Positions 16,270-24,619 of a stretch of 64,000 nucleotides of DNA are shown in pieces. How positions within the stretch are numbered: the stretch's first letter is position 1; the number at the start of each line of letters is the position of its first letter. The position numbers and the translations under genes are program-made. The DNA comes from Paenibacillus rubinfantis (GTDB lineage: Bacteria; Bacillota; Bacilli; Paenibacillales; Paenibacillaceae): the NCBI RefSeq assembly GCF_001486505.1, contig NZ_LN909066.1, positions 662,452 through 726,451 of the forward strand, in the 5' to 3' direction. The notes under the pieces are model-generated. The model saw only the letters and a program-made list of their open reading frames with translations. It made no database searches and had not been told where the DNA came from.

Positions 16270-18204
16270 ATGGCCGTAACCCTTACCGACATCCAGCGGG
16301 AGATTCACCGATTATCCGAGGAACTGATTCAGCGGCAGGAGCCAGACGGCACTTGGCGGTTTTGCTTCGAAAACGGCATCACGCTGGATGCGTGCACCAT
16401 CATTCTATTGCGAACGTTAAATGCAGATCAGGAGGAACTGATCCGACAGCTGCACGATCGCATCCTCGCCGCCCAGGAGCCGGAGGGCTGCTGGCGATGG
16501 TATCGCGACGACGGCGAAGGTCATCTGTCCGCCACGGTAGAGGCGTATTATGCCTTGCTATTCTCCGGGTTCAGCCGGCCGGAGGACGAGGCGCTGCAAC
16601 GGGCGAAGCGGTACATTCTGGAACGCGGCGGCATCGGTCAGGCAAAAAGCCTGCTGACCAAAGCGATCCTGGCGGCCACCGGACAGCGGGCATGGCCATC
16701 ATCCTTGTCGCTGATCCCGATTGAAATTCTGCTGCTGCCCGAGTCGTTTCCGCTGAATTTTTATGATTTCTCCGGGTACTCCCGGGTTCATCTCGTTCCG
16801 CTGCTGATTATGGCCGAGCGGAATTTCCGTGCCCGAACCGCGCGCACGCCTGATTTAAGCGAGCTGTTCAGCAGCGACCGCGATCCCGATGAAGAGGGCC
16901 TTTTGCGATCCCCGGAGAGCCGGGAGGCGCTTGATCAAATCCAATCGGCGCTCGCTCATTTGGTGGGGACGCCGCGGCGGATCCGGCAAGCCGCCATCCA
17001 TAAAGCCGAACGTTATTTGCTCGACCGGATCGAGAGCGACGGGACGCTTTACACGTATGCCAGTTGCACGGTGCTGATGGTCTTCGCTTTGCTCGCGCTG
17101 GGTTATGAGGCGCAGCACCCGGTGATCCAGCGCGCCGTTGAAGGCTTATCCAACATGAAGTTTACGGTTGACGGCAGCGACCTTGGCGAAAGCGGCTATG
17201 GTTATATCACGATTCAAAATTCCCCTTCCACCGTCTGGGATACCGCGTTGATTTCCTATGCTTTGCAGGAAGGGGGGACGGTGGCAACGCATCCGGCCAT
17301 TCGCCGATCCGCCGCCTACCTGCGCGATCGTCAGCATCACCGCGCCGGCGATTGGCAAATTCATAATCCGGGCGTCTTGCCGGGAGGGTGGGGCTTCTCT
17401 GAGACGAATACGTTTGTTCCCGATGTGGACGACACCACGGCGGCTCTGCGCGCCCTCGCTGCCCTGCACACGGACGATCATGCCACCCTGGACGCGTGGA
17501 ATCGCGGGTTAAACTGGGTCTGGTCGATGCAAAACCACGATGGCGGTTGGCCCGCCTTTGAAAAAAACACCGATAAAGTCATGCTCACCTGGCTGGCGAT
17601 CGAAGGGGCGAAATCCGCGGCGACCGATCCCTCGGAAGCCGATCTGACCGGTCGGACGCTGGAGTACTTGGGGAACTTCGCCAAGCTGGGTATCCGTCAT
17701 GATTGGGTCGCACGCGGGGCCGACTGGCTCCTGAGCCACCAACAGGAGGACGGATCGTGGTACGGTCGGTGGGGAATCTGCTACATTTACGGCACTTGGG
17801 CCGCGTTAACGGGGTTGATGGCCGTGGGTATGCCCGCCGATCATCCAGCCGTCATCAAAGGTGCTGATTGGCTGGGCAGCATCCAAAACGCCGACGGCGG
17901 CTGGGGGGAATCGTGCCGCAGCGATCAAGCGAGGCGGTTCGTGCCGCTCCGCGCCAGCACGCCTTCGCAAACCGCTTGGGCGCTGGATGCGCTCATCGCG
18001 GTGCACGATCAGCCCACGCCCGAACTCGAGCGGGGAGCCGCCCGATTGATCGAGCTACTGCACGAGGACGGCTGGCCCGCCTCGTATCCGACCGGGGCCG
18101 GGTTGCCGGGGTATTTTTACACCCATTATCACAGCTATCGCTACATCTGGCCGCTTCTGGCCCTCGCGCATTACGTGAATAAATATGGGGACGGTGCGCC
18201 TTAA
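16270..18204 (+). CDS. Squalene-hopene / sporulenol cyclase family protein
   Basis: About 644 residues, the usual size for squalene-hopene cyclase and Bacillus sporulenol synthase (SqhC). The catalytic DxDD motif reads DVDDT at about residue 385. Several QW repeats are present, including QEPDGTWRF, QEPEGCWRW, QNHDGGWPAF, QQEDGSWYGRW and QNADGGWGES. The enzyme is a membrane-attached cyclase of linear triterpenes, giving hopanoids or the spore sesquarterpene. No squalene or curcumene synthesis genes are beside it. AAGGAGG at 16255-16261 fixes ATG 16270. Confidence 0.92.
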   Translation: MAVTLTDIQREIHRLSEELIQRQEPDGTWRFCFENGITLDACTIILLRTLNADQEELIRQLHDRILAAQEPEGCWRWYRDDGEGHLSATVEAYYALLFSGFSRPEDEALQRAKRYILERGGIGQAKSLLTKAILAATGQRAWPSSLSLIPIEILLLPESFPLNFYDFSGYSRVHLVPLLIMAERNFRARTARTPDLSELFSSDRDPDEEGLLRSPESREALDQIQSALAHLVGTPRRIRQAAIHKAERYLLDRIESDGTLYTYASCTVLMVFALLALGYEAQHPVIQRAVEGLSNMKFTVDGSDLGESGYGYITIQNSPSTVWDTALISYALQEGGTVATHPAIRRSAAYLRDRQHHRAGDWQIHNPGVLPGGWGFSETNTFVPDVDDTTAALRALAALHTDDHATLDAWNRGLNWVWSMQNHDGGWPAFEKNTDKVMLTWLAIEGAKSAATDPSEADLTGRTLEYLGNFAKLGIRHDWVARGADWLLSHQQEDGSWYGRWGICYIYGTWAALTGLMAVGMPADHPAVIKGADWLGSIQNADGGWGESCRSDQARRFVPLRASTPSQTAWALDALIAVHDQPTPELERGAARLIELLHEDGWPASYPTGAGLPGYFYTHYHSYRYIWPLLALAHYVNKYGDGAP

Positions 18205-18220
18205 CGGCGTTCCCGTCCCC
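18187..18220 (+). terminator. Terminator after the cyclase gene
   Basis: GGGGACGG (18187-18194) pairs with CCGTCCCC (18213-18220), followed by TGTTTGATTT. The left arm overlaps the last codons. Confidence 0.6.
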
Positions 18221-18234
18221 TGTTTGATTTACGA

Positions 18235-18915
18235 TCATACAACGTTCCGTTTATATTTCTGCAAGATATGCTCCATTATCGGCTCAAGCTCATGATCATT
18301 GACTAGCGCTAGCTTCTCCGCTTTAAAGAGCTGAACCTTCTTGAAATCATAATAGTCCCGCAACACCTGCTCCAACGTCGTTTCATTGAACATAATATAT
18401 TTCGCAGTCAGAATTTCCCGCAGCATGACGTCGTCTTGCAGCAGTAGAAACTTGACGTTTACTTGGTTAAACACGCCCCGCTTCATCCCGTCCTGGTAGA
18501 ACTCGACCATTTTCCGTTCTCGTCGATGCATCGCTTCTTTAATATGCCCAAACAATTCTGGATAAGCTAACTGAAGATCACGTAGAAACACATCCGTCAC
18601 CGACTCAATCAGTAGGACCGATTGTTCGAACAGCCGCTGAAATCGAATCCCGAATGAGGATTCCTCCCCTTGTGTCGTATCCAGCGCCAGACCGTCAATG
18701 TAGTCCTCATAGGTCTCGACTAAGGCCTCCACAACTTCGTCCTTCGAAGAGAAATATTTGTACATCGTCGCCCGGCTGACGTCCATGGCTTTAGCGATAT
18801 CGTCCATTCTAAGAGACTGAAAACCTTCCTTTTTGGTGACGCCCGCCAATTTCTTCAGCATCTTGCTTTTCGATTTATTAGGCGATTGATCGGTTAATCG
18901 TTCCATCCCGTACAT
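18235..18915 (-). CDS. TetR/AcrR-family repressor (second cassette)
   Basis: About 226 residues. The helix-turn-helix is visible as FQSLRMDDIAKAMDVSRATMY and KYFSSKDEVVEALVE. The C-terminal part matches a generic TetR ligand domain. The frame reaches 18972, but AAGGAGG lies just before the ATGs at 18915 and 18906, so one of these is the start. It is divergent from the MFS gene at 19069, with a 13-base inverted repeat between them that is a probable operator. Confidence 0.87.
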   Translation of the reverse strand: MYGMERLTDQSPNKSKSKMLKKLAGVTKKEGFQSLRMDDIAKAMDVSRATMYKYFSSKDEVVEALVETYEDYIDGLALDTTQGEESSFGIRFQRLFEQSVLLIESVTDVFLRDLQLAYPELFGHIKEAMHRRERKMVEFYQDGMKRGVFNQVNVKFLLLQDDVMLREILTAKYIMFNETTLEQVLRDYYDFKKVQLFKAEKLALVNDHELEPIMEHILQKYKRNVV

Positions 18916-18974
18916 CGACCTCCTTACGCTACCATCTATTATACACAAATCACGCCATGAGATCATACTCATTA

Positions 18975-19014
18975 TACAAAATAGACACTTTATATATTTT
19001 TTGTTTACTTTGTA
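18975..19014. promoter_or_regulatory. Inverted repeat, probable TetR operator
   Basis: TACAAAATAGACA (18975-18987) and TGTTTACTTTGTA (19002-19014) match as inverted arms at 11 of 13 positions, with a 14-base AT-rich spacer. It lies midway between the divergent TetR and MFS genes. Confidence 0.65.
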
Positions 19015-19068
19015 TCGAAATCATGATATCCTTCTCTCGTAGCCAAATTAGAGAAAGAAGGAGAAACC

Positions 19069-20274
19069 ATGACTCGAAGTTTTAAGATCGGCGTGTTGTT
19101 CTGTGCCGTCATTGTTACGTTTGGCAACATGCTCGCTGCACCAGCAGTAAAACTGCTGCAGGCGGATTTTCCACATGTGAGCGGCTTGCTGCTGCAATGG
19201 GTAGTTACTTTATCGTCCCTGTTTATATTGCCGACCTTGTTCCTAGCCGGGTATTTGTCCAAACGGATTTCTAAGAAAAGCATCCTGATTCTTGGCCTAG
19301 TCATTTATCTGATCGGAGGGATCGGCCCGGCTTTCATGAATTCCATCACTTGGATCCTCGTCTTCAGGGCGATCCTGGGTTTAGGCATCGGCTTTGTGGC
19401 TCCGACCTATAACGCCGTGATCGCCGAGAACACCCAAGGTACCGAGCGTTCGCATATGAATGGGCTGGTCACGGCCGTAAACGGGATCGGCGGAGCAATT
19501 TTCCTATCGGTGGGCGGATTTATTGCAGCTTATGGGTGGCGTAGTGTCTTCTTATGTTACGCCTACGCCCTTGTGATTCTGCTCATGGTCATCTTCCTGA
19601 TCCCTAAGAACAAAACGCTACCATTGCAGAAACCAACTGAACCTGCTGCCGGTTCAGGAACTGCGGCCCCCCTCCCTCGTTCCTTCTACGGACTAGTATT
19701 AGGAAGCGGACTGCATGTCATGCTGTTCTATGTGCTGCCTACTACGTTGTCGTTATATCTGGCGGAAACCCATCTGGGAGGTACGTCAACAGTAGGCATC
19801 TTGATGGCATTATCCCTTTTGAGTGTGTTTGCCGCCGGGTTATCTGTCACCGGGTTGACCCATAGAATGCCAAATGCGGTTGTTCCACTGGCTTTGGCCT
19901 TATACGCTGCTGGCTTCCTCATGGAAAGTATGGCGACGAATCTCGTGGTTGCTGCACTCTCCATTCTAATGATCGGGTTTGCTCAAGGGCTTCTTTTTCC
20001 CGTGTCATTGAATAAAACGGCCGAATCGGTGCCGAAGGAACGAATCACTACCGCCTTCTCAGTATTGCTGGCCAGCCTTTATTTGTTCCAATTCCTTGCT
20101 CCGCTGTTCGTTCATGGTGTGCAATCGTTGCTGCACCTATCGACCTATCGCGAAACCTATTTATTTCTTGCTGCTGCTGCTGGCTTGTCCTTCTTCGTTG
20201 CCTTAGCTTTAAAGGTGAGAAGCAAGACTGGAAATAAATTACACCCACAAAATAACGAAGTGAAAGGAAGTTAA
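19069..20274 (+). CDS. MFS transporter, drug-efflux type (second cassette)
   Basis: A 401-residue protein with about 12 membrane segments. Motifs such as LQWVVTLSSLFILPTLFLAG, GYLSKRISKKSILILG (motif A-like loop) and GLGIGFVAPTYNAVIAE mark the DHA-type efflux group. The substrate is unknown. ATG 19069 follows AAGGAGAAACC. The SDR gene starts 4 bases after its stop, with the SDR ribosome site lying inside the MFS end, so the two are one transcript controlled by the divergent TetR protein. Confidence 0.87.
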   Translation: MTRSFKIGVLFCAVIVTFGNMLAAPAVKLLQADFPHVSGLLLQWVVTLSSLFILPTLFLAGYLSKRISKKSILILGLVIYLIGGIGPAFMNSITWILVFRAILGLGIGFVAPTYNAVIAENTQGTERSHMNGLVTAVNGIGGAIFLSVGGFIAAYGWRSVFLCYAYALVILLMVIFLIPKNKTLPLQKPTEPAAGSGTAAPLPRSFYGLVLGSGLHVMLFYVLPTTLSLYLAETHLGGTSTVGILMALSLLSVFAAGLSVTGLTHRMPNAVVPLALALYAAGFLMESMATNLVVAALSILMIGFAQGLLFPVSLNKTAESVPKERITTAFSVLLASLYLFQFLAPLFVHGVQSLLHLSTYRETYLFLAAAAGLSFFVALALKVRSKTGNKLHPQNNEVKGS

Positions 20275-20278
20275 AAAT

Positions 20279-21115
20279 ATGTCAAAAGTATGGTTGATTA
20301 CCGGAAGCTCCCGGGGATTTGGGAGAGAACTTGTCAAAGCGGCGTTGGACAAAGGAGATCGGGTCGTTGCTACGGCTCGGCGACCGGAGATGCTAGACGA
20401 CCTTGTCCGACTCTACGGTGATCAAATACGCACTTATGCGCTGGACGTCACTGATGCGGTGGCGGCAAAGAATGCCGTATCGTTCACGGTGGAGGAATTT
20501 GGCACGCTTGACGTCGTCGTCAATAACGCAGGTTATGCGGATAGCGCTCCGATCGAGGAGATGAGCGATGGGATGTTCCGCGCCCAAATCGAAGCCAATC
20601 TGTTTGGAGTCGTGAACGTAACGAAAGCCGCATTACCGATTTTGCGGAAGAAACGTTCGGGCCACATGATCCAGTTCTCTTCCATCGGTGGGCGCGTTGG
20701 GGGAACGCCTGGCATGGGTGCCTATCAAACCGCGAAGTATGCCGTGGAGGGTTTCTCCGAAGTGCTGAACAACGAGGTAAGCCCCCTTGGCATCAAGGTG
20801 ATCATTGTCGAGCCCGGAGGATTTCGAACGGATTGGAACGGTTCATCGATGCGCAAGCTGTCCGTAAGCGCGGACTATGAAGATACTGTTGGAGCGACGA
20901 ATCGGTTCCGTGACTCGTTTGAAGGCAACCAGCCCGGGGACCCTGTGCGAGGAGCGAAAATCGTTGTTGACCTCGTCCGGATGGAAGAACCGCCGTTACG
21001 TATGCTGCTTGGCTCTGATGCAGTCGAAATGGCTGCCACATCGTCCAAAGCCCGTACAGAAGAAGCCGAAAAATGGGCGGAACTCAGCCGGAGCGCGGAT
21101 TACCCGAAATCATAA
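20279..21115 (+). CDS. Short-chain dehydrogenase/reductase (SDR), second copy
   Basis: A 278-residue classical SDR: GSSRGFGREL cofactor loop, DVTD, NNAGYADSAP, catalytic Ser in FSSIGGR, YQTAKYA with catalytic Tyr and Lys, and EPGGFRTDWNG. It is plainly a paralogue of the SDR at 12128-12970: the same opening MSKVWLITGSSRGFGR, the same spacing of motifs and the same ending pattern EKWAELSRSAD versus ERWAELSVSAD. Coupled to the MFS pump at 19069, so pump and enzyme likely act on the same inducing compound. Confidence 0.93.
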   Translation: MSKVWLITGSSRGFGRELVKAALDKGDRVVATARRPEMLDDLVRLYGDQIRTYALDVTDAVAAKNAVSFTVEEFGTLDVVVNNAGYADSAPIEEMSDGMFRAQIEANLFGVVNVTKAALPILRKKRSGHMIQFSSIGGRVGGTPGMGAYQTAKYAVEGFSEVLNNEVSPLGIKVIIVEPGGFRTDWNGSSMRKLSVSADYEDTVGATNRFRDSFEGNQPGDPVRGAKIVVDLVRMEEPPLRMLLGSDAVEMAATSSKARTEEAEKWAELSRSADYPKS

Positions 21116-21135
21116 TATCTCTTTGGAGGAAGCAC

Positions 21136-21180
21136 AAACGTCCCGCCGCTCAGGATTTCTTACGGAGAAGCGGGACGTTT
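21136..21180 (+). terminator. Hairpin after the second SDR gene
   Basis: AAACGTCCCGC (21136-21146) and GCGGGACGTTT (21170-21180) are a perfect 11-bp stem with a 23-base loop. There is only a short T run, so termination strength is uncertain. Confidence 0.5.
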
Positions 21181-21465
21181 ACACTTAATGAGGGGCTTTG
21201 CCCTTACTGGTCTCGTACCTTCCTTTTTTACGGTCGCTTTGCCGTATTGAACGGCTTGGGACGGGCAAAAATGCAGGCAAGCGGCAAGACTTCCTCCGCT
21301 GCGGACAGCTTCTGCTGCTGCACCTCCTCGGAATCCACATCCCCCATCAAAATAAAATTGTTTGGCACTTATTCGAACTTCCGTTTTCTGTCAATAGAGG
21401 TTTCTGCGAAAGGAGAGCAGGTTTTCAACCTACTCCTTGCCAGGTATAATGTGGAGTAGACGAAG
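21181..21465. other. Gene-poor stretch with an isolated TATAAT box
   Basis: No convincing gene is present. Short open frames on both strands lack ribosome sites and known motifs. A TATAAT at 21444-21449 could be a -10 box, with only a weak -35 upstream. It is directly followed by the terminator hairpin at 21466. Confidence 0.4.
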
Positions 21466-21516
21466 AACGTCCCGATCCAATCCAAGTTGTTGGAGCCGGG
21501 GCGTTTTCTTTTTTTC
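21466..21516 (+). terminator. Terminator-like hairpin ahead of the nuclease-like gene
   Basis: AACGTCCCG (21466-21474) pairs with CGGGGCGTT (21497-21505) through one T-G pair, then a T-rich tail TTCTTTTTTT. It ends 17 bases before the ATG of the next gene and could attenuate it. Confidence 0.6.
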
Positions 21517-21533
21517 ACGGGAGGGATAAAGGG

Positions 21534-22213
21534 ATGTTGTCAGAGCTAACCTTCGAACAAGCGCACGCCGCATTTCTGCAGAAGCATCTGGAGTCTAGGA
21601 CGGGAGAGCGTAGAGGGCGTCTGGAGCGCGGGCACCGGGAGGCGGAGAAGTTATTCTGCCGCAAAGTTTGGTGGGAAGTCCACGGTAATTTCGAGCACTT
21701 GCATCCGGAGTACGAGGTGATGGATTGGCGGGGATTGTCCTACTTTTGCGATTTCGTGTGGATTCATGGACCGGTGAAGCTGGTCATTGAAATCAAGGGC
21801 TTTGGCCCCCACGTCAAGGACATGGACCGGCAAAAATACTGCAATGAGCTCAATCGGGAAACCTTTCTGACCGCGATGGGGTATCAAGTGATTTGCTTTG
21901 CATACGATGATGTCGCCAACGGCCGGAATTGTGCATTACCTTGCTGCGGATGGTGTTGAATCGATTTCTACCGGTTTCGGCCCCAGCAGAGCCGCTGTCT
22001 CTGATGGAAAGAGAGATCTTTCGGCTAGCTTGCCAATTAGCTCGTCCCGTTCGTCCAATCGACGTAAAATCGCACTTTCAGGTGAACCAACGAACTGCGG
22101 TACAAGCTTTACAGTCCATGCAGGACAAAGGCCTGCTTAAGCCTGTCTTTGGTTCCATGGGAAAACGTGCGGTCAGGTACGAGCTCCAGAAAGATGCGAT
22201 ACATCGGCTATAA
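21534..22213 (+). pseudogene. Frameshifted PD-(D/E)xK nuclease-like gene with winged-helix end
   Basis: Two overlapping frames belong together. The first (21534-21959) holds a restriction-endonuclease-like core: HREAEKLF, then CDFVWIHG and VIEIKGFG, giving the D...ExK metal site. It derails after YDDVAN. The second frame resumes with RPELCITLLRMV from 21920 and ends at 22213 with a winged-helix-like segment (PIDVKSHFQVNQRTAVQAL). One missing C at 21920/21921 explains the break. The ribosome site GGGAGGGATAAAGG precedes ATG 21534. The intact product would be about 226 residues. Role unknown; either a decayed gene or a sequencing error. Confidence 0.7.
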
Positions 22214-22215
22214 CT

Positions 22216-22510
22216 TAGTGGGGAAAGTAGCCGATGCTATCTAGCCTAACCGGACTCCGTGTAGATACGGGGAGATGACGCATAGATGAAATAAGTGCAA
22301 CCGTACATCTAAATTGGAGATTTTTTTCAAAAAAGACCAAATAGCTGCAATAATGCACTTATTTTATCTAAATTCGCGTCATCCCCCAGTTTCACACCAA
22401 AATAGATGCACTATTGCAACTATTTCAATAAAAGGGGCCAAATCCTCAAAAATAAGTGCACCCTGGACGTTATTTATTCCATACGTACGTTATTGCGTAT
22501 ATGCTAGAAA
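22216..22510. repeat. Intergenic palindromic repeats
   Basis: This 300-base gap holds a large inverted repeat. GGGGAGATGACGC (22269-22281) plus AGATGAAATAAGTGCA (22284-22299) mirror TGCACTTATTTTATCT (22354-22369) plus GCGTCATCCCCC (22376-22387). A smaller hairpin of the same flavour follows (AAATAGATGCA near 22400 against TGCAACTATTT to 22425), and AATAAGTGCA recurs at 22451. No gene is seen. Confidence 0.65.
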
Positions 22511-22520
22511 CCCACCCCGT

Positions 22521-22742
22521 CTATTTGGTAAACCAACGGATGACGGCCAAGATCAATGAGAATACAACGCTGATCACAATGCAAGTTACGATGGGAAAAT
22601 AAAACCGGAAGTTCCCCCGCTCGATCGCGATGTCGCCGGGCAGCTTCCCCAGTTGCACAAATCTCCCCAGCAGCATCCAAACCAAGCCGATGACAATCAG
22701 AACGGTACCGGCCAGAATCAGCATCTTCGGAACGTTGCTCAT
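22521..22742 (-). CDS. DUF2905 family small membrane protein
   Basis: A 73-residue protein with two membrane segments. Segment one (KMLILAGTVLIVIGLVWMLL) is followed by the family hallmark GRFVQLGKLPGDIAIERGNFRFYFP in pieces, and then the second segment. This is the DUF2905 pattern, usually 65-75 residues. Function is not known. The ATG is behind AAAGGAGAAAACAACCC. It is divergent from the cupin gene. Confidence 0.9.
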   Translation of the reverse strand: MSNVPKMLILAGTVLIVIGLVWMLLGRFVQLGKLPGDIAIERGNFRFYFPIVTCIVISVVFSLILAVIRWFTK

Positions 22743-22844
22743 GGGTTGTTTTCTCCTTTCGATTCAAATTTACTTCATGATACCTAACTTCCAACCGCTA
22801 TAGCAAACCGCCGACGCTCTCTGTTCAGCTCCCCTTAAAAGGTA

Positions 22845-22872
22845 CATATAACCTCCTGATCAAACATACATA
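22845..22872 (+). promoter_or_regulatory. Possible sigma-E-type sporulation promoter
   Basis: CATATAA (22845-22851), 13 bases, then CATACATA (22865-22872). This resembles the mother-cell sigma-E pattern (kmATATT / CATACAnT). It lies 49 bases before the cupin gene. Inference only. Confidence 0.35.
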
Positions 22873-22920
22873 TGCAGTAGAAGGGATAGCGCCTATACGT
22901 AGGAAAGGCAGGGAACAACC

Positions 22921-23640
22921 ATGGCGGTTTCTTACATGGATTTCACATCACCCAACGCACAATTCTCATTTGACATCAACCGGAACACGACGGTCCAAAA
23001 GGACCAACGCAACTTCATCAACGAGTTGTCCATCCATCAGTTAAATACGCTGGGGAATATATCCATGCTGGATACTTACCTGGACAAAGGCAACGTCATT
23101 GAAATGCATATTCATCAAAACGCCTCCGAGCTCGTGTATTGTATTTCGGGGGAAGTGGTCGTCTCCATCATCAACCCGTTCACCAAAGAGCTGCGGCATT
23201 ATCCGAACCGTCCCGGCCAAGCGACAAGTATCCCGCAGGGCTGGTGGCATTATGACACCGCAACGATGGACGGGACGCATTTCTTGGCGATTTTTGATCA
23301 GCCTATTCCGGAAATCATTCCCGCGTCCGATATGCTGCGACTGACTCCGCCTGAAGCGTTTGCACACGCCTATTGCCTGGATGCCAACAAGGTCCGGGAA
23401 GCGTTCGCTCCGCTTAACCAAACGGTGATCATCGGTCCGCCAAGAGGCTGCCACCAGGAAAATCAGCAGGCGCCTTACCCTAATCCACAGCAGCAGCAAC
23501 AGGCGTATTCACCGCATGCTTCCCATCCTCCCTATAACCAAGGGTACGGACTGCGGCCATACCAACAAAGCGACGGCAATCCCCGCCGCCCGCAGGTCAT
23601 CGGCAACGGCTGGGCGCATTTGTACCACGATGGGCCATAA
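22921..23640 (+). CDS. Cupin-domain protein with Gln/Pro/Tyr-rich tail
   Basis: A 239-residue protein. Residues ~45-135 form a cupin barrel: EMHIHQNASELVYCISGEV gives the His-x-His...Glu metal motif, and PQGWWHYDTATMDGTHFLAIF the second histidine. It resembles oxalate-decarboxylase-type single cupins. From about residue 180 the tail is rich in Gln, Pro, Tyr and His (QQQQQAYSPHASHPP), like some spore-coat proteins. With the possible sigma-E promoter upstream, a spore-surface role is a fair guess. The frame starts at ATG 22921 behind AGGCAGGG. Confidence 0.8.
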   Translation: MAVSYMDFTSPNAQFSFDINRNTTVQKDQRNFINELSIHQLNTLGNISMLDTYLDKGNVIEMHIHQNASELVYCISGEVVVSIINPFTKELRHYPNRPGQATSIPQGWWHYDTATMDGTHFLAIFDQPIPEIIPASDMLRLTPPEAFAHAYCLDANKVREAFAPLNQTVIIGPPRGCHQENQQAPYPNPQQQQQAYSPHASHPPYNQGYGLRPYQQSDGNPRRPQVIGNGWAHLYHDGP

Positions 23641-23661
23641 GGATAACCGGCTAAAGAATAT

Positions 23662-23692
23662 CCCCCAATCTCCGTAATTGGGGGGTTCTCCA
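23662..23692. terminator. Shared terminator between cupin and fruK genes
   Basis: CCCCCAAT and ATTGGGGGG form a stem around CTCCGTA between the two convergent genes, with short T/A tails. Confidence 0.65.
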
Positions 23693-23694
23693 TT

Positions 23695-24612
23695 TTATCC
23701 TATCCTCTCGATACTCACCTTCGCTCGAAGCTCCTCGATCCGCGCACGCTCAGCCAAATCGTCGGAGAAAGCGGTGGCGCTGCCCGAGGCGACGCCGGCC
23801 CGGAACGCCTCGAGCAGGTCACCGCCCAGGGCGAGCGTTCCCGCAAATCCGGCGATCATCGAATCGCCGGCCCCTACGGAGTTGCGCACCTTGCCGGGCG
23901 GGACGTTGGCATGGTACACCTCGTCGCCGTGGATCAGCAGCGCGCCTTCGCCGGCCATCGAAATCAAGACGTGCTGCGCCCCTTCCTCAAGCAGCCGGCG
24001 GCCGTAAGTAATCAACTGTTCCCGCGACTCCATTACGACGCCAAACAGTTCGGCCAGCTCATGATGGTTCGGCTTCACAAGCAGCGGACGGTACGCCAGC
24101 GCCCGGCGCAGCGGCTCGCCTGTCGTGTCGATGACGAACTCGGCCCCTTGTTCTCGGCACTTGCGGATCAACTGCTCATAGAAATCGCCGGGAAGGGACG
24201 GAGGCAAGCTGCCCGCCAAAATGACAAGGTCACCTTCCTTCAAGAAGGACAGCTTCTCCACCAAAGCATCGGCTTCTCCCGGAGCAATAACCGGGCCTCC
24301 GCCGTTGATTTCCGTCTCCTCGCCATGCTTGAGCTTGATATTGATCCGGGTGTCTCCGCCGCCAATGCGCACAAAATCGGCGTCAATCCCTTCCTTCCGC
24401 AGAAATCCCTCAATAAAATCTCCGGTGAATCCGCCGAGAAACCCCATTGCGACAGTGTTTGCCCCCAACCGCTTCAACACGCGCGAGACATTAATCCCTT
24501 TCCCGCCGGGCAATTTCAGGTCCCGAGCCATGCGATTTAATCCGCCAAGCTGCAGGTCGGTAACTTCCACGATATAGTCAATGGAAGGATTTAAAGTGAG
24601 CGTATAGATCAT
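23695..24612 (-). CDS. fruK: 1-phosphofructokinase
   Basis: About 305 residues of the PfkB sugar-kinase family. It phosphorylates fructose-1-phosphate to fructose-1,6-bisphosphate. Motifs: TLNPSIDYIVEV at the start, GGKGINVSRVLKRLGANT, the GNTG-like loop GGFTGDFI, and the C-terminal NSVGAGDSMIAGFAG with the catalytic Asp. GGAGG before ATG 24612 sets the start; a frame to 24630 begins inside that site. It directly follows a DeoR regulator (fruR). The PTS permease gene fruA is not present, so tagatose-6-phosphate kinase activity is an alternative. Confidence 0.85.
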   Translation of the reverse strand: MIYTLTLNPSIDYIVEVTDLQLGGLNRMARDLKLPGGKGINVSRVLKRLGANTVAMGFLGGFTGDFIEGFLRKEGIDADFVRIGGGDTRINIKLKHGEETEINGGGPVIAPGEADALVEKLSFLKEGDLVILAGSLPPSLPGDFYEQLIRKCREQGAEFVIDTTGEPLRRALAYRPLLVKPNHHELAELFGVVMESREQLITYGRRLLEEGAQHVLISMAGEGALLIHGDEVYHANVPPGKVRNSVGAGDSMIAGFAGTLALGGDLLEAFRAGVASGSATAFSDDLAERARIEELRAKVSIERIG

Positions 24613-24619
24613 GATAAGT

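Noticed and set aside
21198..21449. 83-codon open frame between the second SDR and the nuclease-like gene
   Set aside because: No ribosome site and no family pattern; the region looks non-coding.
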